Made by a program: the position numbers and the translations under genes | Source of the DNA: Dendrolimus kikuchii | Lineage: Eukaryota; Arthropoda; Insecta; Lepidoptera; Lasiocampidae | DNA length: 64,000 bases | NCBI GenBank assembly: GCA_019925095.2 | Contig: CM034408.1 | Location: forward strand, 4,341,001 to 4,405,000 | Direction: 5' to 3' | Notes under the pieces: generated by a model | What the model was told of the DNA's origin: nothing | What the model saw: only the letters and a program-made list of their open reading frames with translations | The model's database searches: none | Part shown: piece after piece, positions 54,115 to 64,000 of the stretch | Layout: every line of letters begins with the position of its first letter | Numbering within the stretch: the first letter of the stretch is position 1

Positions 54115-55765
54115 TATTTATAATTGTATAAATAAACAAATAGATCCTACATCGCAGTCCACTAAGAGAGCGTTCTCAAAATGCTGGTCGCTTTGTTCAC
54201 TAGGTTTTCTATGCATATTCAAATCTTCGATTTACAATATTTAATTTACGGTATTAATTCCCGAATTTCCTATTGAAGTATTAGTTTTATCTCTAGGTAA
54301 AGGTCGTATAAATGAAACACAACTCACTTCCACTTTTACTATTAGTAAGAATAATATTATATACGTAAATATACACGGAGAAGATAAATGTGTTCATGTA
54401 TCATTTTTAAAAATCACAGACAATCACATTATAGCAGTCGTATATATCACATTCGATAATAATGAATCTTCATTATTTGTCAAATAACAATAGCCAGACT
54501 AATGCAAACATGTCAGTGGGACATCAATAAAACCTTTGAATTTACAACGTGCAATATTTTCAAAGGATCAACGACGAAATCCCTACAAAGTCAACTGCGT
54601 TTAGTCGCTGCATTAATATTAAGGAAGTGCCTGCTTATTTGTTAAAAGGATCAGTGATGCGTAAACGTGCTTAGGGCTGTGGCGATTCAAAAGAAGCGGC
54701 CCCAGAGTTGACCCTTGTGTTACTAACCTTATTAGTTAATTAAACAATACAATGTTTGTATTAGTCTGCCGAATATTATCATTGCATGTCATCGAGGACC
54801 ATGGGCAATGGTCTGGATGTGGGACCATGGGACGACTAACTGACAAGGAAAATGTGAAGTGGCACTGTCATGACATTTATTATTACTAAGAATTGTTTCT
54901 TTTTTCGCTTTTTCAAGGGTCAAAAGTTATAAAAAAGAAAAAAGACTTTATTTAAAGAAATATAAAGAATATGTTATATAGTCTTTATTTTTCTTTTCAC
55001 TTTCTACCAACCCAGTCATCTGGGGTCGGCACAATGTGTTTTTCCTTCCATACTCCGCTATTCTTCTATACGTCCTCGGTCATATCGTAAATCTTCATGT
55101 TATATCATACATCAATCAATAATTCCAGTCATCTTTTGTTAAACCTGTAGTCTAAAATTTTCCTGTTTAACATTTTTACATACCTACATATTTTAATTTA
55201 TAAATGCGTCTAAATTTACATACTACCTACATCTCCAGATTAGCCAAAAATATAATTTTTAGGTTGAACAGAAACGATCGATTTATGCAAAAAGGTTTTT
55301 TATTATCTCGATGCTGTGAGGTACTTTATGCAACTAGGTTTGTAATCACAAATATTCTATATTTGTAACTATTCATTATTGTGATATAGACATTTGAAAG
55401 CATCCATTATAATTTATCTATTTTGGTTTTGATAGCCCTACAGAAGGGGTCGTATAAAGATAGTCCTGTAAGCCGTGTCGTACATAGCAAAGTGATATAT
55501 CACGGTCGCTTACTAAGCTTTCTCCACTATTCAGCGTTTCGATGTTTTCTGGTCCCACCACGATTTGTTATATTGGATTATGTTACATAGATGAGAAATA
55601 GCGAAAAAGCTTATATCTTAAACAAAATTACATGTTCGAGTTAAAACGTGGAAACTTAGCAACCGCTAAATTAGGTAATATTTAAGGATGAGAGAAGACA
55701 TGTTTGTTTACACCTTTAGTCACGCGCAAAATCCAATATTTGACTTAATAATTTTTGGGTTTTTT
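54115..55765. other. Unassigned stretch
   Basis: CCAGTCATCTGGGGTCGGCA at 55012 resembles a common LINE 3' part (minus strand reads IVPTPDDWVG). No other element or gene is recognised. Confidence 0.35.
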
Positions 55766-55767
55766 TT

Positions 55768-55885
55768 ATGGCTGAAGCACAGCAGACAGGCTGACGGCAC
55801 AACTGTGTTTGAAAGTGGTTACCTTCACCTATGGACATTAACATTATTAAAGGTGCTGCCGGCCTCGAAGGAGAAACTAGAACCA
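55768..55885 (-). pseudogene. LINE-F 3' end fragment
   Basis: The minus strand reads a GRQHL-like C-terminus, then a UTR with GTCTGCTGTGCTTCAGCC and an A-tail (T run at 55762-55767). Confidence 0.55.
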
Positions 55886-55889
55886 AGTG

Positions 55890-57585
55890 TGGCATCACTG
55901 TTTTGATTGTCAGGTACATTAGATTCTTATTTCCAACCTTTTATGTTAATTTAAAGTTTAATAAATATATCTTATTTAAAAATAGACATTCAAGCAGCCA
56001 CAATATTTGTAATTAGTGGTTACCTACCATCTTTCATGTGGTGCGATTTCACTTTTGATGTTTGCGTTCGTCATCTCTATGGACCTCTTTATAGCCGATT
56101 TTTGTCATCAGTCTCTTCACATACAATTAAATACTGTATCCAACAGAATTGTCAAGTAAAATATAATCAATGCCTAATCATGAATGACGGGTTTTAGAAT
56201 GTTTATTGATTAGTTTATATCTGAAAGTTTGTTTGTCTGAAACCTATCCCACTCGAACTTAGTAGCGGGCACAGCTAGCAAATAATAATAATAGTTTTTC
56301 CTCATTTTTAACATAAAGAAGTATAAGAACTCTCCATGCGGAAATTGTGCAAAGTACAAACTCTGCAACATAAGAATTGATGTTTATCCAAAGACCGACA
56401 AACATTTTGTTATAATAAAATGTAACGAAATGTTTGTCGATATTGCTGAGTAATGGAGCGTTTCGGAAGTCGCGAACCATCGCATCACGCCCTGTGACTT
56501 TGTCAATAAATCCAATAATGGAAAGTGGTTCTGTGTTAACGGGAAATTGTGTGTTGTATAGCTACAGCGGATGTGTTGCTAAGGAAGATGTATAGTCGAA
56601 AGGCAATATTTCTTGACTAGGAATTTTACCGTGGTCTCGTCTGCATGATTTAATTTCATATCCCGTGTTTCTACTTTAATATATAAGAGAATCATTAAAG
56701 TGTTCGGCAGTTATAACGTACGAAGGATCGTGTGATGCTCTGCTTGCGTTCTCGTCTTGACTTAGTAGTTCTCTCTCACAGTCCTGACCCAAAGACAAAT
56801 AAGAGACCATGACGCTAGTAACTGATACAAGTGAGCCCACACTTGTTATGTTTACAGAGTCGGCTCTGCTTCTATCCCACGACTTTGGTGCGGTTGATGG
56901 TGGAACATCTGAGTGGTTCTAGTGAATACCAGACAAACTTCAGTAGCTCCAAACCATCTGACTATTATTGTTAGTGTTATAATTAGGAGAAACGATATTG
57001 TTTCTTTCCTTTCTAAAATTTCTTTGAATATTTCGGACACATCGGATGAAAACGAATGAAGAAGTTCTAGTTCTAGCATGTATCTTATATAGCCGATTTT
57101 AGTCAGGAATATACGATTGCGCTTCGAATAGTTCAGTACCAACAATAATTGTAATTAATGACAACAGGTGCATGGGTCTTTTTTTGTCATGTCATCAAGC
57201 TCTTTTATTCGCTTTTCTTCAAGACACTGGATTTTATGTTAATATAATCATGTAACCCTATCAATTATAAGATGTAAATTGCAATGTAGTATTTTAAAGG
57301 ACAGGCCGGTTTGTTCGTATAATTTAGTAAGCGAAGCAATACATTGTTGTCGGTGCGCAGGCGCCGCCGACTGACGCTGTTGTCCAAAGATGGATTTGTG
57401 GGAATCGCTGCGCACGTACAGGCACGCAGTTAGGTACAATTTGAAATAAATATAACTTTTGCCGGATATCTATATCTTACTGTCAATTCATTTAACCTAC
57501 TACTGGTTAAAAAAACGAACTCCGTATAAGGATTATCAATTTTCTATTTATCGTGAAGTAAAGAATGTTTATCAGCATAGATAAA
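55890..57585. other. Unassigned stretch
   Basis: No gene. A possible Helitron end (GTAGCGGGCACAGCTAG) lies at 56262-56278. Confidence 0.35.
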
Positions 57586-57587
57586 AA

Positions 57588-58065
57588 TGTCCTAGGCGTA
57601 GGCAACGCGCGGCTCACCTCCCGCGCACGACTAGGACAGCGACGCCGAAGGGCGTCATACGACCTCAGGTCGTGGCCGCCATACATGCATGGCTGCGGTG
57701 ATAGCTCACAGGGACAACCGATCAATCACCCGCATTCAAACTACCCAAAGGGGGACGCGGGGGCGGGTGCTCTGCGAGTACCCCTTTTAATTCAAACATT
57801 GCCAGAGGGAGGCAACCATACCCCTGCCCAAGCAAACGCTCACGCGCAGACGTAATGAGCCCATGTCAATCACGGCTGTGGCGTTGGCTAAGGCTTGTTT
57901 CGTGGTCCCGACATAACATGATAAAAGGAACACAGGGTTGTTTAATGTGTATTCCGGGAAAAGCAGCCGGCGAGTCCAACACTACCTCACTGCTATCCTG
58001 AGCAGTGGGAAGCTCGCAAATGGATCCACCTTAAAAAAGCCCTAGGCAATGCACCTTGTCCTTTA
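57588..58065. repeat. GC-rich block, unidentified
   Basis: Sharp GC rise from A/T-rich flanks, with CCTAGGC near each end (57592, 58042). No LINE, DNA transposon or host protein motif is recognised. Possibly the 5' region of a retroelement. Confidence 0.35.
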
Positions 58066-58094
58066 AATTTAAATAACTTTATAATAAAGTAGAA

Positions 58095-58405
58095 TATGCC
58101 CGCGACTTCGTCTACACTTGACTTGAAATTCCCACGGGATTCCCGGGACAAAAATATCACAGCATTTGAAGAATATCATAAGCTATCGTTTTAGTGAAAT
58201 CTGTGTCGGAATAAGCTTATTTTTATGCACCCGAACAATTTCAAATCGCTCACGGCGAAATTCCCACAGAATTCCCGGGATAAAAAGTAGCGCAGATTTT
58301 AAGTCTAAGAATTTGTTGTCGATATCGATCAGCAAAAACCGCATCGAAATCGACTCAGTAGTTTTTACGTGAATCCCGAACAAACAGACAAACCGAGAAA
58401 CAGAC
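58095..58405 (-). repeat. Degraded Helitron-like sequence (family W)
   Basis: It holds TGCCCGCGACTTCGTC at the left and GTGAATCCCGAACAAACAGA at the right, with two TTCCCGGGA motifs. It is the inverted relative of 4840-5212. Confidence 0.5.
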
Positions 58406-58409
58406 AAAA

Positions 58410-58800
58410 AATCTAAAAAAATGTATCGTGTTCTCCATCGTTTTTATAGTCTATTCCAGTTGTTTTTTTAAATAGCTTTAATTTACAGACAGATTACTCG
58501 TATATAAATATTTATCAATTAGTGTATAGAGAAATTATATTTTTTTAAATGTCAAACTGCATAAAGTTAATCTCAGCTACGCGAGATATATCGCTTATTT
58601 AGTATTTTTTGTTATTTTCTACGTTTAGTTTTAAGTTCATTATATTTTAAATGTATCCTGTGCTATAAAACTACAATATACTTTATTGTCTTGTGGTGGG
58701 AGTTGTCACTGCAGCACAGTTTCATACTTTTGCCGTGGAACAAACTGTTCTGTTATTGTGTAAATATGTGTTTCTTTAGATCAATAAAATATTTATTATT
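58410..58800. other. Unassigned A/T-rich stretch ending in ATT repeats
   Basis: No element is recognised. The ATT repeat at 58788-58812 is the border of the 620-bp repeat. Confidence 0.35.
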
Positions 58801-58807
58801 ATTATTA

Positions 58808-59432
58808 TATTATTGTATGTCTTTCAAGACCACGGGCCATAAAAATGACCCGGACTTTTGGGGGGCTTGCGCGGGGCCATGGGAAGGCCAACACGTAGAG
58901 GCCCCTTGACAAATTTAATGTAAACGTGGCGTGACACTGACCGACGATTATCCCTCTCTACACTATATAGTAATGCACCCAAAGACAAGCCCCGGCCAGT
59001 GTAGGACTATTGTGGGAAATGAGGACAAAAAGTACCGGGCTATTGTGGTGAACTGCTAGTGGTACTAGGGGTCTGGGAATATGGGGGCTATGGCGTCTGC
59101 CCGTCACAATGTTCAGGGAACATGGAAAAATGAGCAAACGGTGACTCGCCACTCCCTGCATGGGCCCCAAAAATGCCATAAAGACAGGGGCAACATGGGT
59201 GTGAGTGGCTAAGGGGTGTAGAGAGGTGGGCTGCAGGTTCACCGAAGCTACTTCCGACGTTAGGCCATTTATCACTTCCACCCCTGGAGCTTGAATCTTA
59301 GCTCTAGCGATCTAGATTCCGTGCCGGCTGACTAAGGCAAGCACGGAGGCGGGGGCCTTGCCTTGGCCCCCAGAGTCAGGTACGAGGTGTCGCTACTCAC
59401 CTAAGGCTTCGCCACAAAGCCCCCCTGCGGGA
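58808..59432 (-). repeat. 620-bp dispersed repeat, copy 2
   Basis: Matches 35325-35945. Both borders are ATT/AAT microsatellites (58788-58812 and 59433-59452). The minus-strand frame at 59281-58958 is longer than in copy 1. Confidence 0.75.
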
Positions 59433-59452
59433 ATTATTATTATTATTATTTA

Positions 59453-59882
59453 CATATATATTTTATTTCTAAATTTTTTACATTTTTCTTATAAAAAATA
59501 CAAATTTATTTATAAAAAATATATAAAAAACTGATCTTCGCCGGCAGTGGGGCCTAGGATCCAGGCTACCGGTGGTTAAGGCTCCAGACACAGGAATCTC
59601 CTCACAATACGGGCCGTGTCCAACAGAGCTGCCTTCTGCATCCGACCCTTCAACCAGATACCAAGCGAGAGCCTTTCAAGGTGGCGATCAAGGCTCTTCG
59701 CTATTAGTCCATTCACTGACACCACTATCGGTACTATGATTGTAGAGTCCAGGTTCCACATAGCGGTAACCTCGTGAGCACGATCAATATACTTTATTTG
59801 TTTATCTTTCTCGGCATTCACGAGGTTATTACCATCATGGGGAATCGCGACATCTAGAATTATAGCACGTCTCGCAGACCGA
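59453..59882 (-). pseudogene. LINE-D (Dong/R4-like) restriction-like endonuclease end
   Basis: The frame 59947-59576 encodes, after an AAT-repeat-derived poly-Asn, SARRAIILDVAIPHDGNNLV, then EKDKQIKYIDRAHEVTAMW, TIIVPIVVSVNGLIAK and LLDTARIVRRFLCLEP. The DVAIPHD and EK..KY spacing matches the C-terminal restriction-like endonuclease of R2/R4/Dong-type LINEs, which nicks specific target sites. The RT is missing (5' truncation). The coding part starts directly at an (AAT)n tract and the 3' end also runs into one. Confidence 0.82.
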
Positions 59883-59954
59883 TTATTATTATTATTATTA
59901 TTCTCTTTAGAAACTTTAATGTAAGTCATTCGAACAATGTTCTTCACCAGAACT

Positions 59955-60334
59955 TAATTTAAATAAAACTTTACAAAATTCAAAATAATTATAGATAATG
60001 TGTAAAAGTCCTTCCAAATCCGTCCGCCCAACCCTTTTGTCAGTGTGCACACCCCATAAATCGGATAAGCGACACTTTTAAACACTCGTGTCCATTGTAC
60101 AAATATTTGTATCGTATTAGCCGTACCTCTCATGGATATTGTTAATGGGACGTTTCGGGGCTGATTTATTAAGGAGAGTTTGCTTGTAAGTTGCGTGTTG
60201 CATAATGTGATTGGTTTCCACGAGATTTATTTGTTTGGGTATCGGGCCTCGATATTTATGACAATAATGTGTATTGATTTGAACACGATGTTTTCATGTT
60301 GATATATAATGACTTAAAACGTTATATAATTAAC
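59955..60334. other. Unassigned stretch
   Basis: No element or gene is recognised. Confidence 0.3.
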
Positions 60335-60347
60335 TGCTGAACTCAGA

Positions 60348-61022
60348 ACATTTTCTTAAGTTTTCGCGACTTGTATACATAATAAAACTACGTTTTAACG
60401 GTTTTAAGCGCGGTAATTTTATTTGATTTTTGGTTTTTCCGACGTTTTGGCCACTTTTCAGTGGCCGTGATCACGGAAGACAAAGATGTCAAGTGTCAAC
60501 GAGTATTGTTAAAGTTTTATTTAGCCTACCGCCAACTTATTAATTTTAATTATTTAATTTTATTTTTAATTTTGTTTATGGTTATTATTTACTCTATGGG
60601 AGCCTAATCTAATTTACTACCGCTTCGCAACATGTTATGGCTTGAAGAGAAGAAGCGGCGCAAGAAACTCTTCAGCAAACATGCCTAGCTCTAATAATTT
60701 TATATAATATTAAAATGGGTGGAAGGAAAAATAAAAGTAATTATCAGTCAAGTTGGTTTGTGTTCCGTTGTACGCAGAAAGGTAGTAAATTAGATTAGGC
60801 TCCCATAGAGTAAATAATAACCATAAACAAAATTAAAAATAAAATTAAATAATTAAAATTTATAAGTTGGCGGTAGGCTAAATAAAACTTTAACAATACT
60901 CGTTGACACTTGACATCTTTGTCTTCCGTGATCACGGCCACTGAAAAGTGGCCGAAACGTCGGAAAAACCAAAAATCAAATAAAATTACCGCGCTTAAAA
61001 CCGTTAAAACGTAGTTTTATTA
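60348..61022. mobile_element. ORF-less Penelope-type insertion of two inverted termini
   Basis: A 13-bp target duplication TGCTGAACTCAGA lies at 60335-60347 and 61023-61035. Inside, 60380-60621 and 60782-61022 are inverted copies of each other over about 240 bp with few differences, separated by a 160-bp spacer that also belongs to the terminus (compare 25860-26030 beside the Penelope relic). No coding region remains. Confidence 0.85.
60924..60965 (+). ncRNA. Hammerhead-like fold in the Penelope-type terminus
   Basis: TTCC (60924-60927) can pair with GGAA (60962-60965). Inside is a 7-bp hairpin GGCCACT/AGTGGCC (60936-60942, 60947-60953) closed by a GAAA tetraloop, then GAAACGTC (60954-60961). 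The order outer stem, core, stem II, GAAA, GUC, outer stem is that of a minimal type I hammerhead, and such ribozymes are known in Penelope elements. However, the first core box reads GTGATCAC, not CTGATGA, so activity is doubtful. Confidence 0.35.
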
Positions 61023-61300
61023 TGCTGAACTCAGAGTCTGATAATAATCCATTAACTTCAAATAGAGGAGATTGATTTTTTATTGTATAATCGTTTAAGA
61101 TAACATTTAACTAGAAAATTACGTCATTATAAACTTGATGGGAATTGATCGTCTTTTAAGCTCTTTATATATCGCTTTGGTCACCAACACCACATCATAT
61201 TTCAGGACATAAATTATTACACGTTCCATATTATATACTGCTTGACTTTGAATAAACATTCAAGATTTCAATAGTACTTAGCTACTGGTTCTAAATGACA

Positions 61301-61373
61301 TACATACATACATACATAGGTACATACATAACTTCACGCCAGTTCCCTTGCGGGATAGGCACGAACAACAGAA
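61301..61373 (-). mobile_element. LINE-A 3' fragment, 14-bp target duplication
   Basis: Only the last ~45 bp plus a CATA-rich tail. Flanks GGTTCTAAATGACA (61287-61300) and GGTTCCAAATGACA (61374-61387) differ at one base. Confidence 0.82.
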
Positions 61374-61588
61374 GGTTCCAAATGACACCCTAATATAATT
61401 TCTTTTCAACTTTTTTTTTTTATTCAAACTAATGCCCACTTGAGCACATTTTCTGAAAGCCATTCAAACATATAAGTTAAAAATTGAGTCTTCTTCCTAC
61501 TCACTACTAATGTAAAAATACGGTCCTTTATACTGTTTCCAAGGGTTTATTTTACTTTTGATATTAGCACGTCTATCAACGTACTCTT

Positions 61589-63043
61589 TTGGACTCCAAA
61601 CTCTTTTGGAGAGAGGTTAAGAAGTCTCGGGGTTGTTCGTCAGCTTCCAGAATGGAAAGAATAAAATCTAAAGCTGGGGACGTTCTTGCTCACCCACAAG
61701 AGGTGTTAGCGCGATGGAGTGAATATTTTAGAGAAATGTATGATAATATCCCGGATGCTGGCACCACGACTGAGTCTGTGACCGACTCCGAGGAGTCAGC
61801 ATCCGAGATCACTCTGGAAGAGATCGAATGGTCGATAAGAAGTCTGAAAAATGGAAAGGCAGTAGGAATCGATAGTGTGTCTGCTGAGATGATCAAATAT
61901 GGTGGAACCTGCGTCCGGGACGCTTTCCTGTCCTTATGCAATTTGTGCTGGAGGACGGGAAAGGTTCCCAAGGACTGGAGGCGCGCTGTCATCGTGCCCT
62001 TGTATAAAGGCAAGGGGTCACGTATGGAGTGCGCCAGCTACAGGGCCATCAGTTTGATCAGTACAGCATCTAAAGTGTATACGAAGATTATTGAAAAGAG
62101 AATGAGAGTGGTATCCGATGGATTACTGTGGGATGCACAAGGTGGCTTCAGAAATGGAAGGGGATGTATGGACCAAGTTTTCTCTCTCCGCAATATCGTA
62201 GAGAAGCAGCCGGCTATGGGTCGGAAGGTTTTCTGCGGTTTTGTGGATCTAGAGAAAGCATTTGACAGGGTTGTGCGGAAGGACCTCTGGGACATATTGC
62301 CCAGATATGCCAGAGATGGTTCTTCTTCTATATCTGAGAAGTTGGCGGTGGGTAGAGGGGTGCCTCAAGGATCAATTTTGGGTCCTCTTCTTTTTATTTT
62401 ATATTCAGCAGACATCACTCGACAAATACAACATTGCAAATTTCACATCTACGCCGATGATACCCAGATTTATATATCATTTAAACCGGCAGATGTAGAT
62501 TGTGCTATAGTTAAAATAAATGAGGATTTGTCGAGAATAGCTCTGTGGTCTAAACAAAACTGTTTAGTGCTGAACCCCTCCAAAACCAAATATCTCGTTT
62601 TTGGCAGCAAAAGTAATGTAATAAAACTTAATCCAACAGTTGCAATTATGATCAATGATGTTCCTATTGAAAGGGTGTACGAAGCACGAAATTTAGGCCT
62701 CCAAGTCGATAGTGAACTTAGATTTGAAAATCACGTTGCCAAATCAGTAAAAACATGCTTTTATAAACTTAAGGTATTATATAAAATTCGGCCATATCTA
62801 AGTCATAGTTTGAGAATCCAAATAACTGAGTCACTAGTCCTGTCCCAGCTTAATTTCTCTGATATTGTTTTTGGCCCTCGTCTACTGGGTAAAACGCAGA
62901 AACTCATTCAACGAGTACAGAACGCATGTGCACGCTTTTGCTTTGACATTCCCTTTAGAAGTCATGTGACGCCTTTTATAAACAACTGTTCAATGTTGAA
63001 AGTATTTCTTACTATTGCTACTTTTAAACTCTTACTGTTATAA
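61589..63043 (+). CDS. In-frame chimeric reverse transcriptase (LINE-A/LINE-B)
   Basis: A 484-codon open frame; the first ATG is at 61652, earlier codons continue a truncated ORF. Residues 1-240 are LINE-A: GKAVGIDSVSAEMIKYGG and CASYRAISLISTASKVYTKI (fingers), then CGFVDLEKAFDRV (motif A, near 217). At LWDILPRYA it changes to a CR1-like RT: GVPQGSILGPLLFILY (motif B, near 257), FHIYADDTQIYISF (motif C, near 288), LNPSKTKYLVFGS, then a thumb-like region. The two parts meet between motifs A and B with a linker shorter than in LINE-A by about 20 residues. No endonuclease is included. All three catalytic aspartates are present, but activity cannot be assumed; it may be a pseudogene that happens to stay open. 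Confidence 0.85.
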   Translation: MDSKLFWREVKKSRGCSSASRMERIKSKAGDVLAHPQEVLARWSEYFREMYDNIPDAGTTTESVTDSEESASEITLEEIEWSIRSLKNGKAVGIDSVSAEMIKYGGTCVRDAFLSLCNLCWRTGKVPKDWRRAVIVPLYKGKGSRMECASYRAISLISTASKVYTKIIEKRMRVVSDGLLWDAQGGFRNGRGCMDQVFSLRNIVEKQPAMGRKVFCGFVDLEKAFDRVVRKDLWDILPRYARDGSSSISEKLAVGRGVPQGSILGPLLFILYSADITRQIQHCKFHIYADDTQIYISFKPADVDCAIVKINEDLSRIALWSKQNCLVLNPSKTKYLVFGSKSNVIKLNPTVAIMINDVPIERVYEARNLGLQVDSELRFENHVAKSVKTCFYKLKVLYKIRPYLSHSLRIQITESLVLSQLNFSDIVFGPRLLGKTQKLIQRVQNACARFCFDIPFRSHVTPFINNCSMLKVFLTIATFKLLLL

Positions 63044-63316
63044 CTATCTCAAACTGTATAAATAATATGTATTTCATTTTTTTACAATTGTTGTGCACAT
63101 TTTTCTTTTTTTTTCTCTTTTATACTTACTTTCTTTTCATTTTGTTTTTTATTTGCTTCAGTGTCTGTCTGTGTATGTCACTGGAATGGCCCTAGCGGAA
63201 GATCAGCGCTGGTTAACTTAACCAGCAACATGCTGAGCTAGGACCAATTTAGAGCTACACTTGCTTGGTTTTTTTTTTTTTTAATGCATGTTACATTGTA
63301 CATTTATTTATTTATT
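63044..63316 (+). other. LINE-B 3' UTR and ATTT tail
   Basis: After the stop the sequence has a CCTAGCGGAAGATCAGCG hairpin-rich part and GCTGAGCTAGGACC, then a T run and TTATTTATTTATTT. This reads as the natural 3' end of the CR1-like element. Confidence 0.7.
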
Positions 63317-63519
63317 TCATCCTATACCTGGACGATTGTCTCCAGAGAATAAGATTGATGGATGTTGGGGTGCGGATGAGTGACCTATTTATTTATGCCG
63401 TGCTTTTAGCCGAATGTTGTGTATTGTATTCTCATTTGTGCGCGCTCTGTTGTTCGTGCCTACCCCGCAAGGGAACTGGCGTGAAGTTATGTATGTATGT
63501 ATGTATGTACGTCTATCAA

Positions 63520-64000
63520 GATACATATTTCTTTACAGTAAAGCCCACAATACACAAATAACGTAATTTCCGTACTTTATTGTTGCGGGTAACGTAATAG
63601 CTATGTTCTGTGAGTCATGTTAAACACAGACCGTTAAACCATCGACATTATTTTTAACTCTTAAGACAATTATCGATATACCAAAAAGCCGCAAGACTAA
63701 CACTATCACTATCTCGAAATATACCAAGAAAATATACCCATTTCATACAAATCATACAACTCCTATATAAACAGAGTGAGACAACAACACAATTAACGAT
63801 CACGTGCACAAACGCGATCTGCACTCTCATCGCGGACGCATATGTGCTAATAATGAGCTAAAGGGAAATAAAACGAAAGTCATCGATTCGATAATAAAAA
63901 AACCCTCTTTTTTTATATTTAATAGGTTCGCGTTTGACTGACATTGCGCCTGATGTCAGGTGGAAATCCACTCTAAGGTGGAGCACGCTTACCTAGAAGA
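63520..64000. other. Unassigned stretch to the window end
   Basis: No repeat of this window matches most of it. TATATAAA at 63764 with CAACACAATT about 30 bp on could be a core promoter (weak). The last ~60 bp (GATGTCAGGTGGAAATCCAC) resemble repeat sequence but run off the end. Confidence 0.3.

Larger units (their letters stand above)
61580..63508 (+). mobile_element. Mosaic LINE insertion: LINE-A with embedded LINE-B
   Basis: It is bounded by ACGTCTATCAA at 61569-61579 and 63509-63519. Segments in order: LINE-A from the region before the RT to 62310; LINE-B (CR1-like) from 62310 to an ATTT-repeat tail at 63301-63316; LINE-A again at 63317-63413; then the LINE-A 3' end with TGTA tail at 63445-63508. 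The LINE-A bases corresponding to 51058-51197 (about 140 bp) are missing at the first junction. Confidence 0.9.

Overview
This 64 kb window looks like intergenic or intronic DNA of a moth or butterfly (Lepidoptera). The sequence is A/T-rich and has no bacterial-style gene packing, no recognisable host exon set, no rRNA or tRNA gene and no CRISPR array. Almost everything identifiable is a transposable element. The lepidopteran call is an inference from the repeat types: CTAG-ended Helitron-like elements inserted between A and T, RTE-like LINEs with short tandem tails, CR1-like and Dong/R4-like LINE ends, a tRNA-type SINE and a Penelope-like element.

Layout. 0-8 kb: a poly(A) retroposon (family X), a Helitron-like element carrying a second Helitron and a hAT MITE, a solo LTR, LINE ends and another X copy. 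8.39-14.08 kb: a complete Ty3/gypsy LTR retrotransposon on the minus strand, with identical 180-bp LTRs, a 5-bp target duplication, one intact 1292-codon gag-pol frame and a leader of 70-bp tandem repeats. 14-24 kb: LINE tails, X-type fragments and two more copies of the first Helitron family, one carrying an RTE-type LINE end. 24.5-27.3 kb: a decayed Tc1-like transposase and a decayed Penelope-like element with RT and GIY-YIG parts. 28-45 kb: a hAT-type MITE, several X copies (one holding a 133-bp triplication), SINEs, a 620-bp repeat, a second solo LTR and a CR1-like 3' end. 46.9-48 kb: a three-level nest (Helitron, inside it a Helitron, inside it a mini-Harbinger). 50.9-52.5 kb: an RTE-like LINE inside a Penelope-type terminus. 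53-60 kb: another solo LTR, a second 620-bp repeat and a Dong/R4-like LINE end in TAA repeats. 60.3-63.5 kb: an ORF-less Penelope-type insertion made of inverted termini, then a chimeric LINE whose open frame joins the first half of one reverse transcriptase to the second half of another.

There is no host pathway to describe. The elements relate to each other by nesting and by sharing reverse-transcription machinery. Target-site duplications, found by comparing flanks by eye, let many insertions be bounded to the base. LINE families are labelled A (RTE-like, TGTA-repeat tail), B (CR1-like), C (RTE-like, GTAA-type tail), D (Dong/R4-like), E (C-terminal YVQQWT motif) and F (poly(A) type with a VANVHRR-type C-terminus). 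These labels are local, not database names.
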